Below are positions 21,032 to 32,400 of a DNA stretch of 64,000 nucleotides, one piece after another. The stretch's first letter is position 1; each line of letters opens with the position of its first letter. Origin of the DNA: Pseudovirgaria hyperparasitica (Eukaryota; Ascomycota; Dothideomycetes; Acrospermales; Acrospermaceae); contig NW_022985550.1 in the NCBI RefSeq assembly GCF_010093815.1, positions 509,074 through 573,073 on the forward strand, given 5' to 3'. The notes beneath the pieces were generated by a model. It did not search any database. It was not told the DNA's origin and saw only the letters and a program-made list of their open reading frames with translations. The position numbers and the translations under genes are program-made.

Positions 21032-22250
21032 TCATCGAACTATTGCGTCTCTAGAGGACACGATACAGCCAGCCTCGCAATCGGGAATCGTTGTGCTGTT
21101 GTAAACCAATTGAGCTACATCCCTCCCTGGCTCAGTGGCTGGATCGCTCGGGATCTGAAATATCTTCCCGTTGACGGGAGCAGTCACTGTTTCCAAAACA
21201 TCTCCCCAAGCATTGCGTACGATCGCCACTTCCTGCCCTGCTACGACATCGTCCATGAGTTGTACTAAAGTTTCGACGAATCCACCATACTTGCTGGGCA
21301 GAGAATGAAAGACGTTGCCAATGTACGTCTTGCTTAGGTCTGCAACATAAGGTGTAGTCCCGTTACCGGGAAGCATATTCAAATCAACCATCAGACGATC
21401 GATGAAGTCGCCGGCTCGCTTGATAAAGGGCTTGTACCACACCTTCGCTGCCCCGAGCTCCAGAGTAATCGCAGGCACACCGTACTCGACAAATGTGGTC
21501 TCAATACTGCCAGGTTCTCCTTGATCGATCTTTAAAACATCGGGCTGGGCCAGCTCTGCCATGCGCTGCACATATGGAGCGCGGACATCACTGTAAACCC
21601 ACATTGGCGCAGACGAGCCTGTGCTTGAAGTATGTATGTCGACAGCTACATCGACACTGGAGGTATTGCCCCAGAGATTGTTCCAGATAATGAATGCAAG
21701 TCCATCTGGACCACTCGACCCTTCATCCGGATCCTCGCCTGGGAATACACGATTGACATTGGTCAAAGTACCAGAGCCTGAGGCTGTGTAGTAGTTGCGT
21801 TGACTCAGGTAATTCCCAGTTGGATTTACTGTTGGTATTCCGATGACTACGCCACATGTTAGTGATTCGAAAGTAAAGGACCGATATACAGCTCATACCT
21901 GTGCCATTGAGATGTGGGACTATTTCCTCGAGCCGTACAAGTAGCTCTTGTGCAACACGTACAGGACTCAACTCATCACCATGAATCGACGCGGATATAG
22001 AGAGCTTCTTGCCCGTCTTCAAAGTTTCTGGGCCTCCGCGGGCGACGAACACTGGGAGTTGCATATCCCACCCACCACTCACACTGGGAACACGCAGATA
22101 GTAACGTGTGACGGCGTTGGATGGTACATCCTCAAGTGACAAATGAGTTATGACCTGTGCACCATGTAGGATATCGCCAGTGAAGTTCGTTTGCGCGAAA
22201 GCCAGTTGAACCGCGAATGAAAGCGCAAGCACCGTAAGGAAGCTCCGCAT
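21032..22250 (-). CDS. Secreted AstE/AspA-family zinc hydrolase (M14-like)
   Basis: Exon 1 (22250-21899) and exon 2 (21846-21032), joined over a 52-bp intron, give 388 residues. The protein begins with a clean signal peptide (MRSFLTVLALSFAVQLAFA). It carries the zinc site of the succinylglutamate desuccinylase/aspartoacylase family: SIHGDE (His and Glu ligands), then NPTGNYLSQR, VNRVFPGE and VDIHTS (third ligand), with a likely catalytic glutamate in ITLELG. The C-terminal part (about 290-388) is a small beta domain, also usual in the family. Secretion suggests hydrolysis of an external N-acyl amino acid or peptide; the substrate is not known. Confidence 0.88.
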
Positions 22251-22849
22251 GTTGAAGCAAGGCGTGGTTGCGAGGTTGGATGACGGGAAGGAAGCATCAT
22301 CACTTATAACCCCAAGCATCGTGGGTGAAAACTGGGCTTATCCGAGTTCAGCAGTCCAGCTGTCTCCACCGACATGCCTCTTTCGGTTATTCCCAGCTCT
22401 TATCAAGAAGACAACATCTTGGCGCACTTGGCGATCTACGTTCAAGATCGTGATCGCAAGCATTACGTTCAAAGGACTGGATGTCGCTCAATCACCGGTC
22501 ATAAAACAGCTGGAAAGACGCGACTCAGCTGATACATGTGCATGATCTCTGATGTACGAAGGAGGAAAGTCGTGATGTGATCGTGGCTATTTCTATACCT
22601 ATCTGAGCGCCATGACGCCAAGAAATCTAGAGTGGAGCAAACACGTACAGTACACGACACATACTTCTTGGCTCCATTGCGCCGCAGAACTTCAGTCATT
22701 TATTTCTCCTTCGTGACAATTCTGCACTCTTGTCCTATAGCCAGAAAGCTCATCGGTATCGATTACATGACCAATAATCCGCAAGATTGTAGATGCATTA
22801 CAGTCCATCTGAACACCGCTTCGCATCCACACGAGGCTAACTTGACGGT
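22251..22849. other. Spacer between two - strand genes
   Basis: This contains the promoter of the secreted hydrolase and the 3' end of the DJ-1-like gene. I see nothing else. Confidence 0.5.
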
Positions 22850-23635
22850 CTATGCCTCAACATCCTTGTAATAGACATCTCGTCTCGGCCAGGCGCACAT
22901 CTTCATAGCATGGTCCATCAATGTCCCTTTACCGCCCCAGGTCTCATCAGCAAACTCTGCCATTGCATCCAGACCGTTGAGTAAAGTTCCTGTCGTCCAT
23001 AGTTTTCCATCTCGATGGAAGCGTTTCCGAACCCAGGTCGTTTCAGGAGCCGTGGCCTCAAGTTGAGACAAAATCGGGAGCGGGCAAGTCGCCGTCTTAC
23101 CTTTGAGCAAGCCTGCCTGCATTGGGGTCATCATGCCTCCGCACACTGCGATGAAGGCGGAGCAGTCTGAGTATGCCTTCCTGATGAAATTCAATTCGGC
23201 CTCAGTGGGAGTATAGGCAAATTCACATGCGCCCATGACGACAATGTCCAATGGTGGACAGGTCTCAAAACTGTCCTGCTAGTACATCAATACACTACGC
23301 GAGCATATGATTGAGACGACTATACCGTGGCTTGGAGTGTCAAGTTGGGGGACAGCTTTCCAGCTCCACCGGTTTCATTTACCCAATGGATTTCTACTTC
23401 CAGGGCTTGAGCTTTGTGCTCATCAGAGTAAATTTCCTCCGGAAACTTTTCGACATTCTTCTTGTCGATACTCCCGAGCAGGTCCACCACTCCGATGTCG
23501 AGTAGTTCAGTCACGCTGCTACTCGTCAATAACGCACGGCCTAGTCGAACGGGGTTCGCACCTGTTCATAAGAACAACCCCGGCATGAATCTTCCGACCG
23601 GGCTTTGAAAGACTGAAGGTAGTGTGTTCCGACAT
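22850..23635 (-). CDS. DJ-1/PfpI family protein
   Basis: Three exons (23635-23562, 23518-23326, 23275-22850; introns of 43 and 50 bp) give 230 residues. The order is that of fungal DJ-1/PfpI proteins: an N-terminal strand RKIHAGVVLM, the DVAPVDLL-like block LDIGVVDLLGSI, VVMGACEF, and the nucleophile elbow FIAVCGGMM with the conserved cysteine. A charged C-terminal part contains WTTGTLLNGLDAMAEFA. Members include isonitrile hydratases, glyoxalase III-type enzymes and ThiJ-like proteins; I cannot choose among them. The first donor is GTGCGA, weaker than the usual GTAAGT, but it gives the only in-frame join I could find. Confidence 0.85.
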
Positions 23636-24115
23636 TTTGATCAAGTAAGATTCGTGAAAACTGTATAGCAGATGCTCTGGCCCATGTTAAACATGGTAGG
23701 AGGGAGCGTTGCAGCCTTTATATGCTAGGTCTCATGCAGACCGATCACAATCCCTGGAAAGCTGGATGCCTGATATTCCATCTCGAAAGCTGTGTGATCT
23801 GCTTGATCGGACGCAAATTTCTGAAATATTGAGGAAGTTGCTGGCCTCAGAGAGCCGGGACGGCATACAGGCTATGGCCCGGGCCCGTGGAATACGTTTT
23901 ATGGTGTGTTCCTTGGCATCACTCGGGAAGCTAACATCGCGTGAAACTGTGCCAAGAAGAACTTCCCAAATTGCAAACGCATATCGCCCTCAACCGGCTC
24001 ATAGCAGCCCACCGGACCGTGGCTGGACGCGGACAATATATCATGATGCTGCCGCCTTGCATTCTTGGACATCGTGTTGGTCCGGTAAACACTTTACGGA
24101 TTTAAAGGCTCTGTC
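23636..24115. promoter_or_regulatory. Divergent promoter region, DJ-1-like and Zn2Cys6 genes
   Basis: These 480 bp lie head-to-head between the - strand DJ-1-like gene and the + strand regulator. The arrangement allows shared control, but I identify no operator. Confidence 0.45.
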
Positions 24116-26278
24116 ATGGAGCCGAGTCTGACTCCTGATGAAGAACGCCATGCTTCGCGTGTCTCAAAGGCATGCCAAAGATGCCGATCATTGAAGGCAC
24201 GATGCCTACCTAGTGACCAGGAAGGAATCTGTCAACGGTGGGTGCCCACAGACAACACAACATTCACCAATACTGAATGTAATCTCAGATGTTACAAGTC
24301 TAGGAGGGAATGTGTTTGGACTGATGCGCAGCAAAGAGTAAGAAAAGCGCGGGCGCCGTCGTGAGTGTCACCAGTCACAAGCCTACGGTTCTACTGTCGT
24401 CCCTCAATATTCACAATCCAGGCGAATTTCTCAAGTCGAACAAAAGATAGACGGCCTCGTGGCTCGCATCACCGAAAGGAATGTTGCCGAATATCCTTCC
24501 CCTGCAGCCACGTCCTCAGGTGAACCCTCGACACCTGCAGCTCTGCGTCCTGATCGCACTCCAGTTCTGCAAGCTTCTAGGACTTTGCGCCATGCTCGGA
24601 ATGAATCAGAGAATGATAAGGGATCCGAACCACCTATTTCCTTACCTGATCTATCCAATATGCACTCTTTTGGCATCAGTGCAGATGTGCCAAAGCCAAC
24701 GAACCCTCACGCAAAGATGCCCAGAAAGCAAGACGATCGGCTCAGACAGGGCATCCTCGCACATGCTGATGCAGAGATGCTCCTCGAGGAGTACCGGGCT
24801 ATGGCTCCTTCATTTCCTTTCGTTCCAGTCTCATCGAGTGTATCGATTGAGGACCTTCGATCGCAGAAGCCCATGTTGTTATTCGCAATCATGACTGCTG
24901 CTTCACGGAAGAACCGAGCTCTTCAGCAAGTATTGGAGAAGCGCTTTCGACAAGAAATTGCGCTTAGAACTATTGTGCAACCTGCGAAGGATATTACGCT
25001 CCTTCAGAGTATCCTCGTATACTTGGCTTGGTATGTTTCCCACAACTCAGCATTCGTCTCGGTATGCTGACAAGCCTAGGTACCATTACTACCTGGACTA
25101 TGCGCTGGAGAACGGCGCTACCATCCCACATCTATGCATGAGTCTTACAATAGAGCTACGTCTCGACCCGGGCTTCAGCGCACATATGCTTGGCGGGTCG
25201 AAGGGAATGCCACTCACGAAGAGCGGCGCTGAATTGCGAGAAGAACAGCGGACTCTACTTGGCTGCTACTTCCTGTGTTCTATGTGAGACATTTGATCGG
25301 CCTTTGCCATATGAGCATATCTGACCGACGTAGTATTGCAAGCGGCTACCAGCGGCCAAACACGTTCAAGCGTTCTCGGTATATGTTTGAAAGTGCCCAG
25401 GAGTTATCTGCAGACAAGGAGCTGGAGGCTGACCATCTACTCGCACCTCTCGTGGAATCACGCCATATAGACGACGAGATATACGCCGCGTTCCATGGAG
25501 AAACACCCCTTCCGAGTGATCAGATAGCCACCCAGGTATACGCCTGGCAAACAAAACTCCAAGCCTGGAAAACCGAGCTACAGCACACCAACCACAGACG
25601 TGCGTAGAAATACACACACCATCCTCCGCCCAATTTCAAAATACTGACTCTCACAATCCAGTCCTCAGCCTCACCATCCACCCCATCGAGGCAAACCTCT
25701 CCCTCGCCCTCCTCCACTCCCACTCCGACCCAACCCCAACCCTCCAAGCCTGCAAATCCCACCTCGACACACTCCTCTCCACACCCGCTGAATCCTACCC
25801 ACTCCTCTCCTACCCCGAATGGACCACCCTACCACACACCATCATGACGCTCGCAACGCTCTGCATCCCCAGCAGCACGCATCCCCCCGACTGGCTCGCC
25901 GCACAAGCCCACGACCGCGTGCGTCTCGACCTCTACCTCGAGGCTCTCTGCTTCAGAGCCCAGTCCTGCTCGGTCTACTGCCCGCCCGACAGGCCTGACG
26001 TCGACTACTGGGCCGCTCTCAAGACCGTGCTTGTTGCTGTCGGGCGCTGGTACAAGAAGATGGTGGACGCGGCCGGGGCGCGCGATGTGCCGTTTCGTTG
26101 TCCGGGCCGCTTTATGGCCGGGCGTGTGGCTGCGCGGGCGTCGTCGCAGCATGTGAATGCGGGTGATGCTCTTGCAGATACACACCCGGGTTTGAGTATG
26201 CACGACGCGGATCTCTTTGCGGATATGGATCTGTGGATCGACTCGGGGGATTTCCTAGGCCTTGGCGATGTAATTTAG
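24116..26278 (+). CDS. Zn(II)2Cys6 transcription factor
   Basis: Six exons (24116-24237, 24289-24360, 24422-25030, 25080-25283, 25334-25599, 25662-26278; introns of 49-62 bp) give 629 residues in one frame. The zinc cluster spans the first intron: ACQRCRSLKARC then GICQRCYKSRRECVW, with the CX2CX6C...CX2CX6C spacing. It is followed by a short coiled coil (RISQVEQKIDGLVARI). The rest matches the fungal TF middle homology type, with SQKPMLLFAIMTAASR, DITLLQSILVYLAWYHYYL and the QRPNTF block. The protein is nuclear and probably a pathway-specific regulator. It lies 7.5 kb beyond the transporter of the mycosporine cluster, too far to assign as its regulator. The adjacent DJ-1-like gene is a more natural first target. 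Confidence 0.88.
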
Positions 26279-26738
26279 CAAGTCTGAGACGGAGACATAC
26301 TATCTCAGGCAGGGTGTGTGCAGTAATCAGTCGTAACAATCTTGGATATAAGGGAAAATCTATGAATCAAGAATACTATATATTGACCTTTGCGATATTC
26401 TTATACCGAGCTTGAGGAGGTTATCGATATATAGGAAAATAGTATATACATAATTTGTATCCTCAAGATACTTTCCTTAGACCTGACAGTCTACACTCTA
26501 TACATGTCGTACTAAGATACTCTAGGACCTAGCGTGTTACCTCCTATCTGGTAGAATACCACAAGTACTAATTAGTATTACTATTTCTTATGCACCAAGC
26601 ACTATAATGTATACCTCAATCTATAAATAAGACCCACATCCAAGTCCTAAAAATTATAGAGTATAACCCAGATTATAAAAACGATAACCAAGCTCTAGCT
26701 AGCTAGCTAATACATGAACTATACAAAATCCACGCTCC
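26279..26738. other. AT-rich spacer between convergent genes
   Basis: This spacer is strongly AT-rich from about 26400 to 26710, with no coding signal. It may be a decayed insertion, but no ends can be seen. Confidence 0.5.
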
Positions 26739-27981
26739 TCAGGCCGCTGCACCCCCAACATCCCTCCTTAACACATCCAACAGCCTTCTCTCATCCACCA
26801 CCTCCTCCGCCTCACGCACGCTCCCATCTACTTGAGCGCCCCTATCCTCTGCCCCCGCAAACATCTCATCTGCCTCGCGCCGCACCTTTTCCAGCTGCTG
26901 CAAATAGTCGCTTTCCAGCACGTATCCGCTGGGAAGCGCGTCTGGTGGCTGTAGCAGTGCGTAGATGGTTGGATACTCGAGAATGGTACGGGACGCGAGG
27001 AGGGTGTGGAGGGTTGATGTGCGGTCGAGGGGGATCAGGATGGTGTCGGTGCCAAAGGTGTGCGGCCGGTGCAGGTAGAAGTGGTGGTGTTTGTCAGTCG
27101 AGACGGGTTTTTTCTGGGGCGCAGATGATGGCGTTCGTGTTTGTGCTTGCGATGTGGTGGTATTCGAGCCGTTGGTGTCTGTAGATGGCGAGTCTGAGAT
27201 TGCCGTCGAGTCCTGCGCGTCGTGCGGCTGCGGCTGGTCTTCATGTCTATTTTCAGCACACAGGCTTGATTCATCTGCTGCTCCGTCTACCTGTGCGAAG
27301 ACCTTCCTCCGCCGCTTTCGACTCTCCGGCTGCGGCGGTGCGCCATCCTCCCCGCGTGCACGCTTGTTCCGCAGCTCGCGAAAGTGCTGGAAATACGCCT
27401 CTGCCAGCGGTCTCGTGTCACGCACGTCATGATCCAGCGATTTCGAAGCATCATCATGCACCCACTCCACCGTCCAGATGAACACTCTATCCCTACCCAC
27501 CCACCACACATCAGCCACAACGCTCACCAGTAAAACGAGAACAAGAAACTCACTTCTTCACCCACCGCGTCCGATTCGCCCGCTGCCTCGCCATGCCCAC
27601 AGGCGCCTTATGCACCACCACGCGCGTCTCCGCTATCCTCTCCACAAACCTCTCTCCTCGCGCCTTCGCATTCGGTACTCCACTACTCGCCTTCGCCCTC
27701 TCCTCCCGTCTCCGGTCCACATCATCCTCCATCCGCCCAACACCCCTCTCGATTCCGGACAGGAAGTTGTAGTCGTGGTCCACGCCCGCCGGCGTGGCGA
27801 TCTTGCTGCGCGGTACAAAAGCGGTTGGGTCGCGCACGCCGGAGCACGTGGCGCGCTGCTTGTGTTTCTTGCAGCAGGGCAGCGAGCACGTGCGGGTGGC
27901 GCAGCGCGGACAGGTGTATTTGGGGATGCTGGTGTGGCAGATGGTGCAGAGATCGCTGAGTAGTGGTTCGGATGAGACCAT
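26739..27981 (-). CDS. BCD1: Box C/D snoRNP assembly factor BCD1 (HIT-type zinc finger)
   Basis: Exon 1 (27981-27554) and exon 2 (27492-26739), joined over a 61-bp intron, give 393 residues. The N-terminus is a HIT zinc finger: CTICHTSIPKYTCPRCATRTCSLPCCKKHKQRATCSG, described here in parts as CTICHTS, YTCPRC, TCSLPCCKKHK and TCSG. It is followed by RDPTAFVPRSKIATPAGVDHDYNFLSGIER, shared with Bcd1/ZNHIT6. The middle is Lys/Arg- and Ser/Thr-rich. The C-terminal half (FIWTVEWVHDD and later LIPLDRTSTLHTLLASRTILEYPTIY) is also typical. The protein acts in the nucleus in assembly of box C/D snoRNPs, together with R2TP. It converges with the Zn2Cys6 gene. Confidence 0.92.
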
Positions 27982-29430
27982 GACTACTACAGTGCTGGAC
28001 TGCGAGCTGAGAGACGGATGTTTAATGTAAAGCGCGTTGATGGGTGGGCCGTTTGTGTGTTGCGCGCGCTGGGATTGGAGTCAATGCGAGAGATATAGGA
28101 CCCTGCGGATATTTTTTGAGTATATTAATGTTGTTGATAAACTGTTACAAAGGCGTGGATGTCAAAGGATAAAATTATATTGGGGCTTGACGTCACGTGG
28201 TGAAATCTCAGGGTTCATAGCGGACTCGATAGCTAGCGTGTTTTATGGGGTTAGTGGATCCGAGTCAATATACGCTAACCTGTTTCATACCCATCCCCCA
28301 TCGTAAACCAGATCCCAAGGTCATTATAACAACATGACATTAAAAAAAGAGCGATAACTGCATTTAGTATGTATCAGCAGCATATAGCGAACTTGCATAC
28401 GGATTAGCACATCCGTAGCCTCGACATCTAGCGCAAAGCCAGTCACAACAAGCAACGAACAATATTTCGCAGCACACAACTCGATATATATGGCACTTCC
28501 AAAGCAAAGCATGACTACTCTTCCGCTCTCCCTCTCTTCCTCTACCATTCGTGTCCTCTCCGACCTGGAAATTACAAAATCCCAAACATTCCATCTGAAA
28601 CAATACGCCGAAGTCTCAGCCCAACCAAAACTATCTCGCGTGTCCCCAAAACAAAGTCCGACTCAATCATCCTCGCGGCAAGTCAGAAAATCAGAATATT
28701 CCTACTTTCCTAGAAGGCCAAAAAAGACATAATCGCGTCCATCGGGTTGTGTGCGCCGCCGTGAGGCAGTTCCTATCTAGTCCTTGTTTCCCACTGCGAA
28801 AGAAAATCGTCCCCCTATCCGTCGCTAAGCCGATACAGCTACAAAGTCCCACTTCAGTTGCTGATTGTATTCCATTCCTCTCTCTTCAAGCCCCTCCGGC
28901 TCCGGGCTCAGACAAATTCGGCAGGTAGTTGTGTCAGATTGCGAACAAGATTGCACGAACTACCAATAACAAGCAAAGATCAGGACCAGAACTGTACAAG
29001 ATAGCTAAGGAAGATATAAAGGGCTTCGTAGAACGTAGTAAACCCCAAGAGTATAAACAATCTTGGTAGACTTTTGCGATCAGCCGGATCGGCTCGATCG
29101 GAGAGTTTCTTCGAATGTAAGAAGTTGCATTGACAGCCTTTATCCTGGTGGTCGAGCTGGATCTCCAGTTCTATTACTGGGTATCGAGAGTGTAGATGAA
29201 CGTGTTTGGTGGTATATGACGCATAGTTGAGAAAATCGGGCACGTGCTGAATCTGAGAATGCGACAGAAGACAAGTAACGCCCGCTCGCTAAATAGATCG
29301 ACGAAAGGGATGAAATGATTCCAGCGTAGAATTCGAAATGGTCATGAACAGTCGTTTCAGTAGTATGTGTCAAGATTGGAGAAGATCATATAATGTTAGT
29401 CGTCAGTAGACACATCGGACCAGAAATGTA
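27982..29430. other. Intergenic region, no gene seen
   Basis: These 1449 bp hold the BCD1 promoter and the 3' flank of the large WD40 gene. The longest frame (28490-28732, +) is Ser/Thr-rich without family features, and I do not call it. Confidence 0.5.
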
Positions 29431-32400
29431 TCAGATCATATTCGGGGGAGCAGCGCCCCATTGAAGGTAGTCAGGAGGCATGTTGGCTCGAATCTCTTTT
29501 GGCCCTCTGACGTAGCCAATGGAGGGCTGTTGCTGTTCCAGAGACTGACCGTGTGAGAATGCAGGGAGGAGTGGCTGTATGTCGCTGATACTCTCAGAGG
29601 AGGAGCTCTTCCCATGGGAAACGCTGCCCCGCCGGTGGAGATCCATGGGTGGGATGCTCTCGTAGGGAGAATGGTGATGAGGGTCGACAGGAGGCGACTT
29701 GTTCTGCGAGCGCGAGGCACTGCGCATACGTTCAGTCACTCCTCGAAGTCGACTGCCGATGCTTTCACTGACACTGCCACGACCACGTCGGTGACCATTG
29801 ACAGGGGACGTGGTTGTGACGGGAGCTTGAAGTACTGGAGGCGGTGGCGGTGGGATATCCGAAATAGGCATCACATTCCCATTCATCTCATCAATAGCAA
29901 TATTGATCACACCCGAGCCAAGTGTTGATGGCGAGTTGCTGTTTGGAAACATAGGCGGTGGAGGTGGAGGGGGTGGTGTGGAGAGATGGCGAAGCTCTGG
30001 AAGCATTGGCGGTGTGGTAGGTCCACCTTCAATGACAATAATTTGATTATCACCGCTAATGGTCTCGTCTATGCTGGCTCGAATGGTTGGGCTAATGCGA
30101 TTGGCATTAGCAATGGCCGCTGCAGCTCCACTGGAGATCCGGCGTGAATGGGGATTGCCAAATTGTGCACTGTAGTGGCCATGTGTGGGACTGTTCTTTT
30201 CGATAGGGGCAGACATAGTCAAGGTCCGAGACGGCGGCTTTGTCACAGGTTGACCGTATGTGGTTGAAGGCAGGAGTGGCGCCAGGTCGTCGCCGGGTAC
30301 AGCAGGCGGCTGCTCTCCAAGAGGGCTTCTTTGCATATTGCTTGGGATCTGGGGTACATCTGGAACATCTCGGTCCTGGTCTTGACTCATGTAACGAGGA
30401 TGCCGCATAGCCCTTGGAGTTGCGGGAAGGCCTATCGGTGTGGATGGAGTAGAGTGGCCGAATGTAGTCTTTGGAGGACCTTTGTACCGACCAGCAAACT
30501 CTGGTTCGGCTGTTTGACTTCGAGGTACCCGGTCAGCATAGGAGAAAGATGGAAGAGCAGAGGTTGGGCTATTTCCAAATTCATTGTTGCTGTTCGCGCG
30601 CTCCATGATAGGTCTTGCAAAATCTCCTGGCAAAGGAATCACAGGAGCGGATGGCCGGCGTGCCAAAGACAAACGCCGTTCTTCTAGCTCACGTTGAGCC
30701 TGCTCTTTCCTAGCTTGGACTGATGAATCAACAGTGAAGTCTGTAGTAAGCCTGGGCAATGCAGTAGTGCTGCTGTTCTTGAACGTCGTAGGAGGAAGTA
30801 TTCCATCTGGCGACGTTGGGGCAGTCTCACGACGTCGACTTTGCTCTCTTGTGCCTGGCCGACGGCTGGAGGATCGCTCTCGTGGTACTCGGCGGTCTGG
30901 CGATCTCTCTCTACGCGAACTGGTACCACGCTCGCCAGGTCGTTGGCTTCTGCTTCGCTGCCGTAGTCGTCTCTCGGTGTCCGCTACTGCACCGTCCTTT
31001 AAATCCTCTTCATCTTCACGATAGAATTGTGCCTGAGATGACATTGGTAGTGGCGAGGAGGGCGATCTTGCATGCGAGGTTTCCAGGATCAGCGTTCGGC
31101 CCCTTATATCACTAGGAGCCCCTCTATCGGTACTACGCTGTCTACTACGGTTACGGCTTGCAGTCCTACTCGATGCTTTGATTCGATCGGGCGATCTGGC
31201 TTTCCTAGACATTTTCGATGACGCTCGAACTGAGCTGGAATCAGCAGCTTTGCTGCGACTGCGCACGCGTCCAGTTCTCGAACTCTTCGACTCTGTTGGT
31301 GACGTGACCTTGTAATACTGCTCAGCATCGAATGTCTCAGCCTGCGACGAGAACAGATGCGCGTCGTCAGGAGACATTGACACTGGAGAAGATGGAGACC
31401 TCTTCGCAGGTTTGATGTACTTGACTCCTGCTGCTCGTCCGCGGGACTCGGAAGCTTGTCGACTGCGACTGGTTGGCTCACGGCTCGTACCGCGTTTCCG
31501 ACTTTCAGCCCGCTGCTGTCGAGCATGATGACTAGCCTCATCTAAGCTGCTGATATACTGATCAATGCTTCGGATCTTGGCACTTTTCAGACTTCCTCCC
31601 ATGCTGTGGCCAGTAAGTGGCGGGCTGGGTTCATTCGCGATGGATCGGACTGAAGAGGGATGAGCTTCCCTAATCACCATGTCACCCATATCTAGGTGCA
31701 AATCGCCTGGCTTTCTGCTGCGAGACCCATTTCTGGAGCGCGACTCCTGCAGAGCAGTGAACACACCGACAGCAGGAGATGGCAACGATGTCCCAGTACT
31801 GGCCGTAGATTTGGTGGGATCATAAGCAACAGCACTCAATAGAAATGGCTCCTTTGCGCTACTTGAAGCGCTCCGCCTGTGCAATGGAATCTCAATTTCG
31901 ATTCCCTTCTGGTTCTCAATTGCTGTCTGAGGGGTTTGTCGACGCGTTGGAGGCACGATTGGGGTAGGCTCTACAGAAGTGCTTCTGTCCACATCCGAAC
32001 GGGACGGGTAACGCTTTCGTCTGGTGTACGATCCGGGAGTGGCAGTGCGAGCGGAGGACGGCTCTCTCATGCCACGAGCTTGTCGAGCCCATGGTGTGGC
32101 ACCTCCGGGAGAGATGGCCGATTCAGCGATAGGTGTGATACCAAGGTTCATAGGTGTCATCTCATCAGTTGTAGATCGCTGTCCGGCGCCTCCGCCGGGA
32201 TTGAAGCTGGTGATAAGCTTAAGCGACGAGTTCTTCATGCGGCTTGGCATGCCTGCAGACGGTGGTGAGAGAGGAGGGCTAAGCTGGGATCCCAACACCG
32301 ACTCCTTCTGTGCATGAAATACAGCATCTTGAGCGGCAGGTGAGAACCATGGTTCCGCTGACTCCAAACTTGTGCACGAAAAGCAGCGGACTGCCAACTC

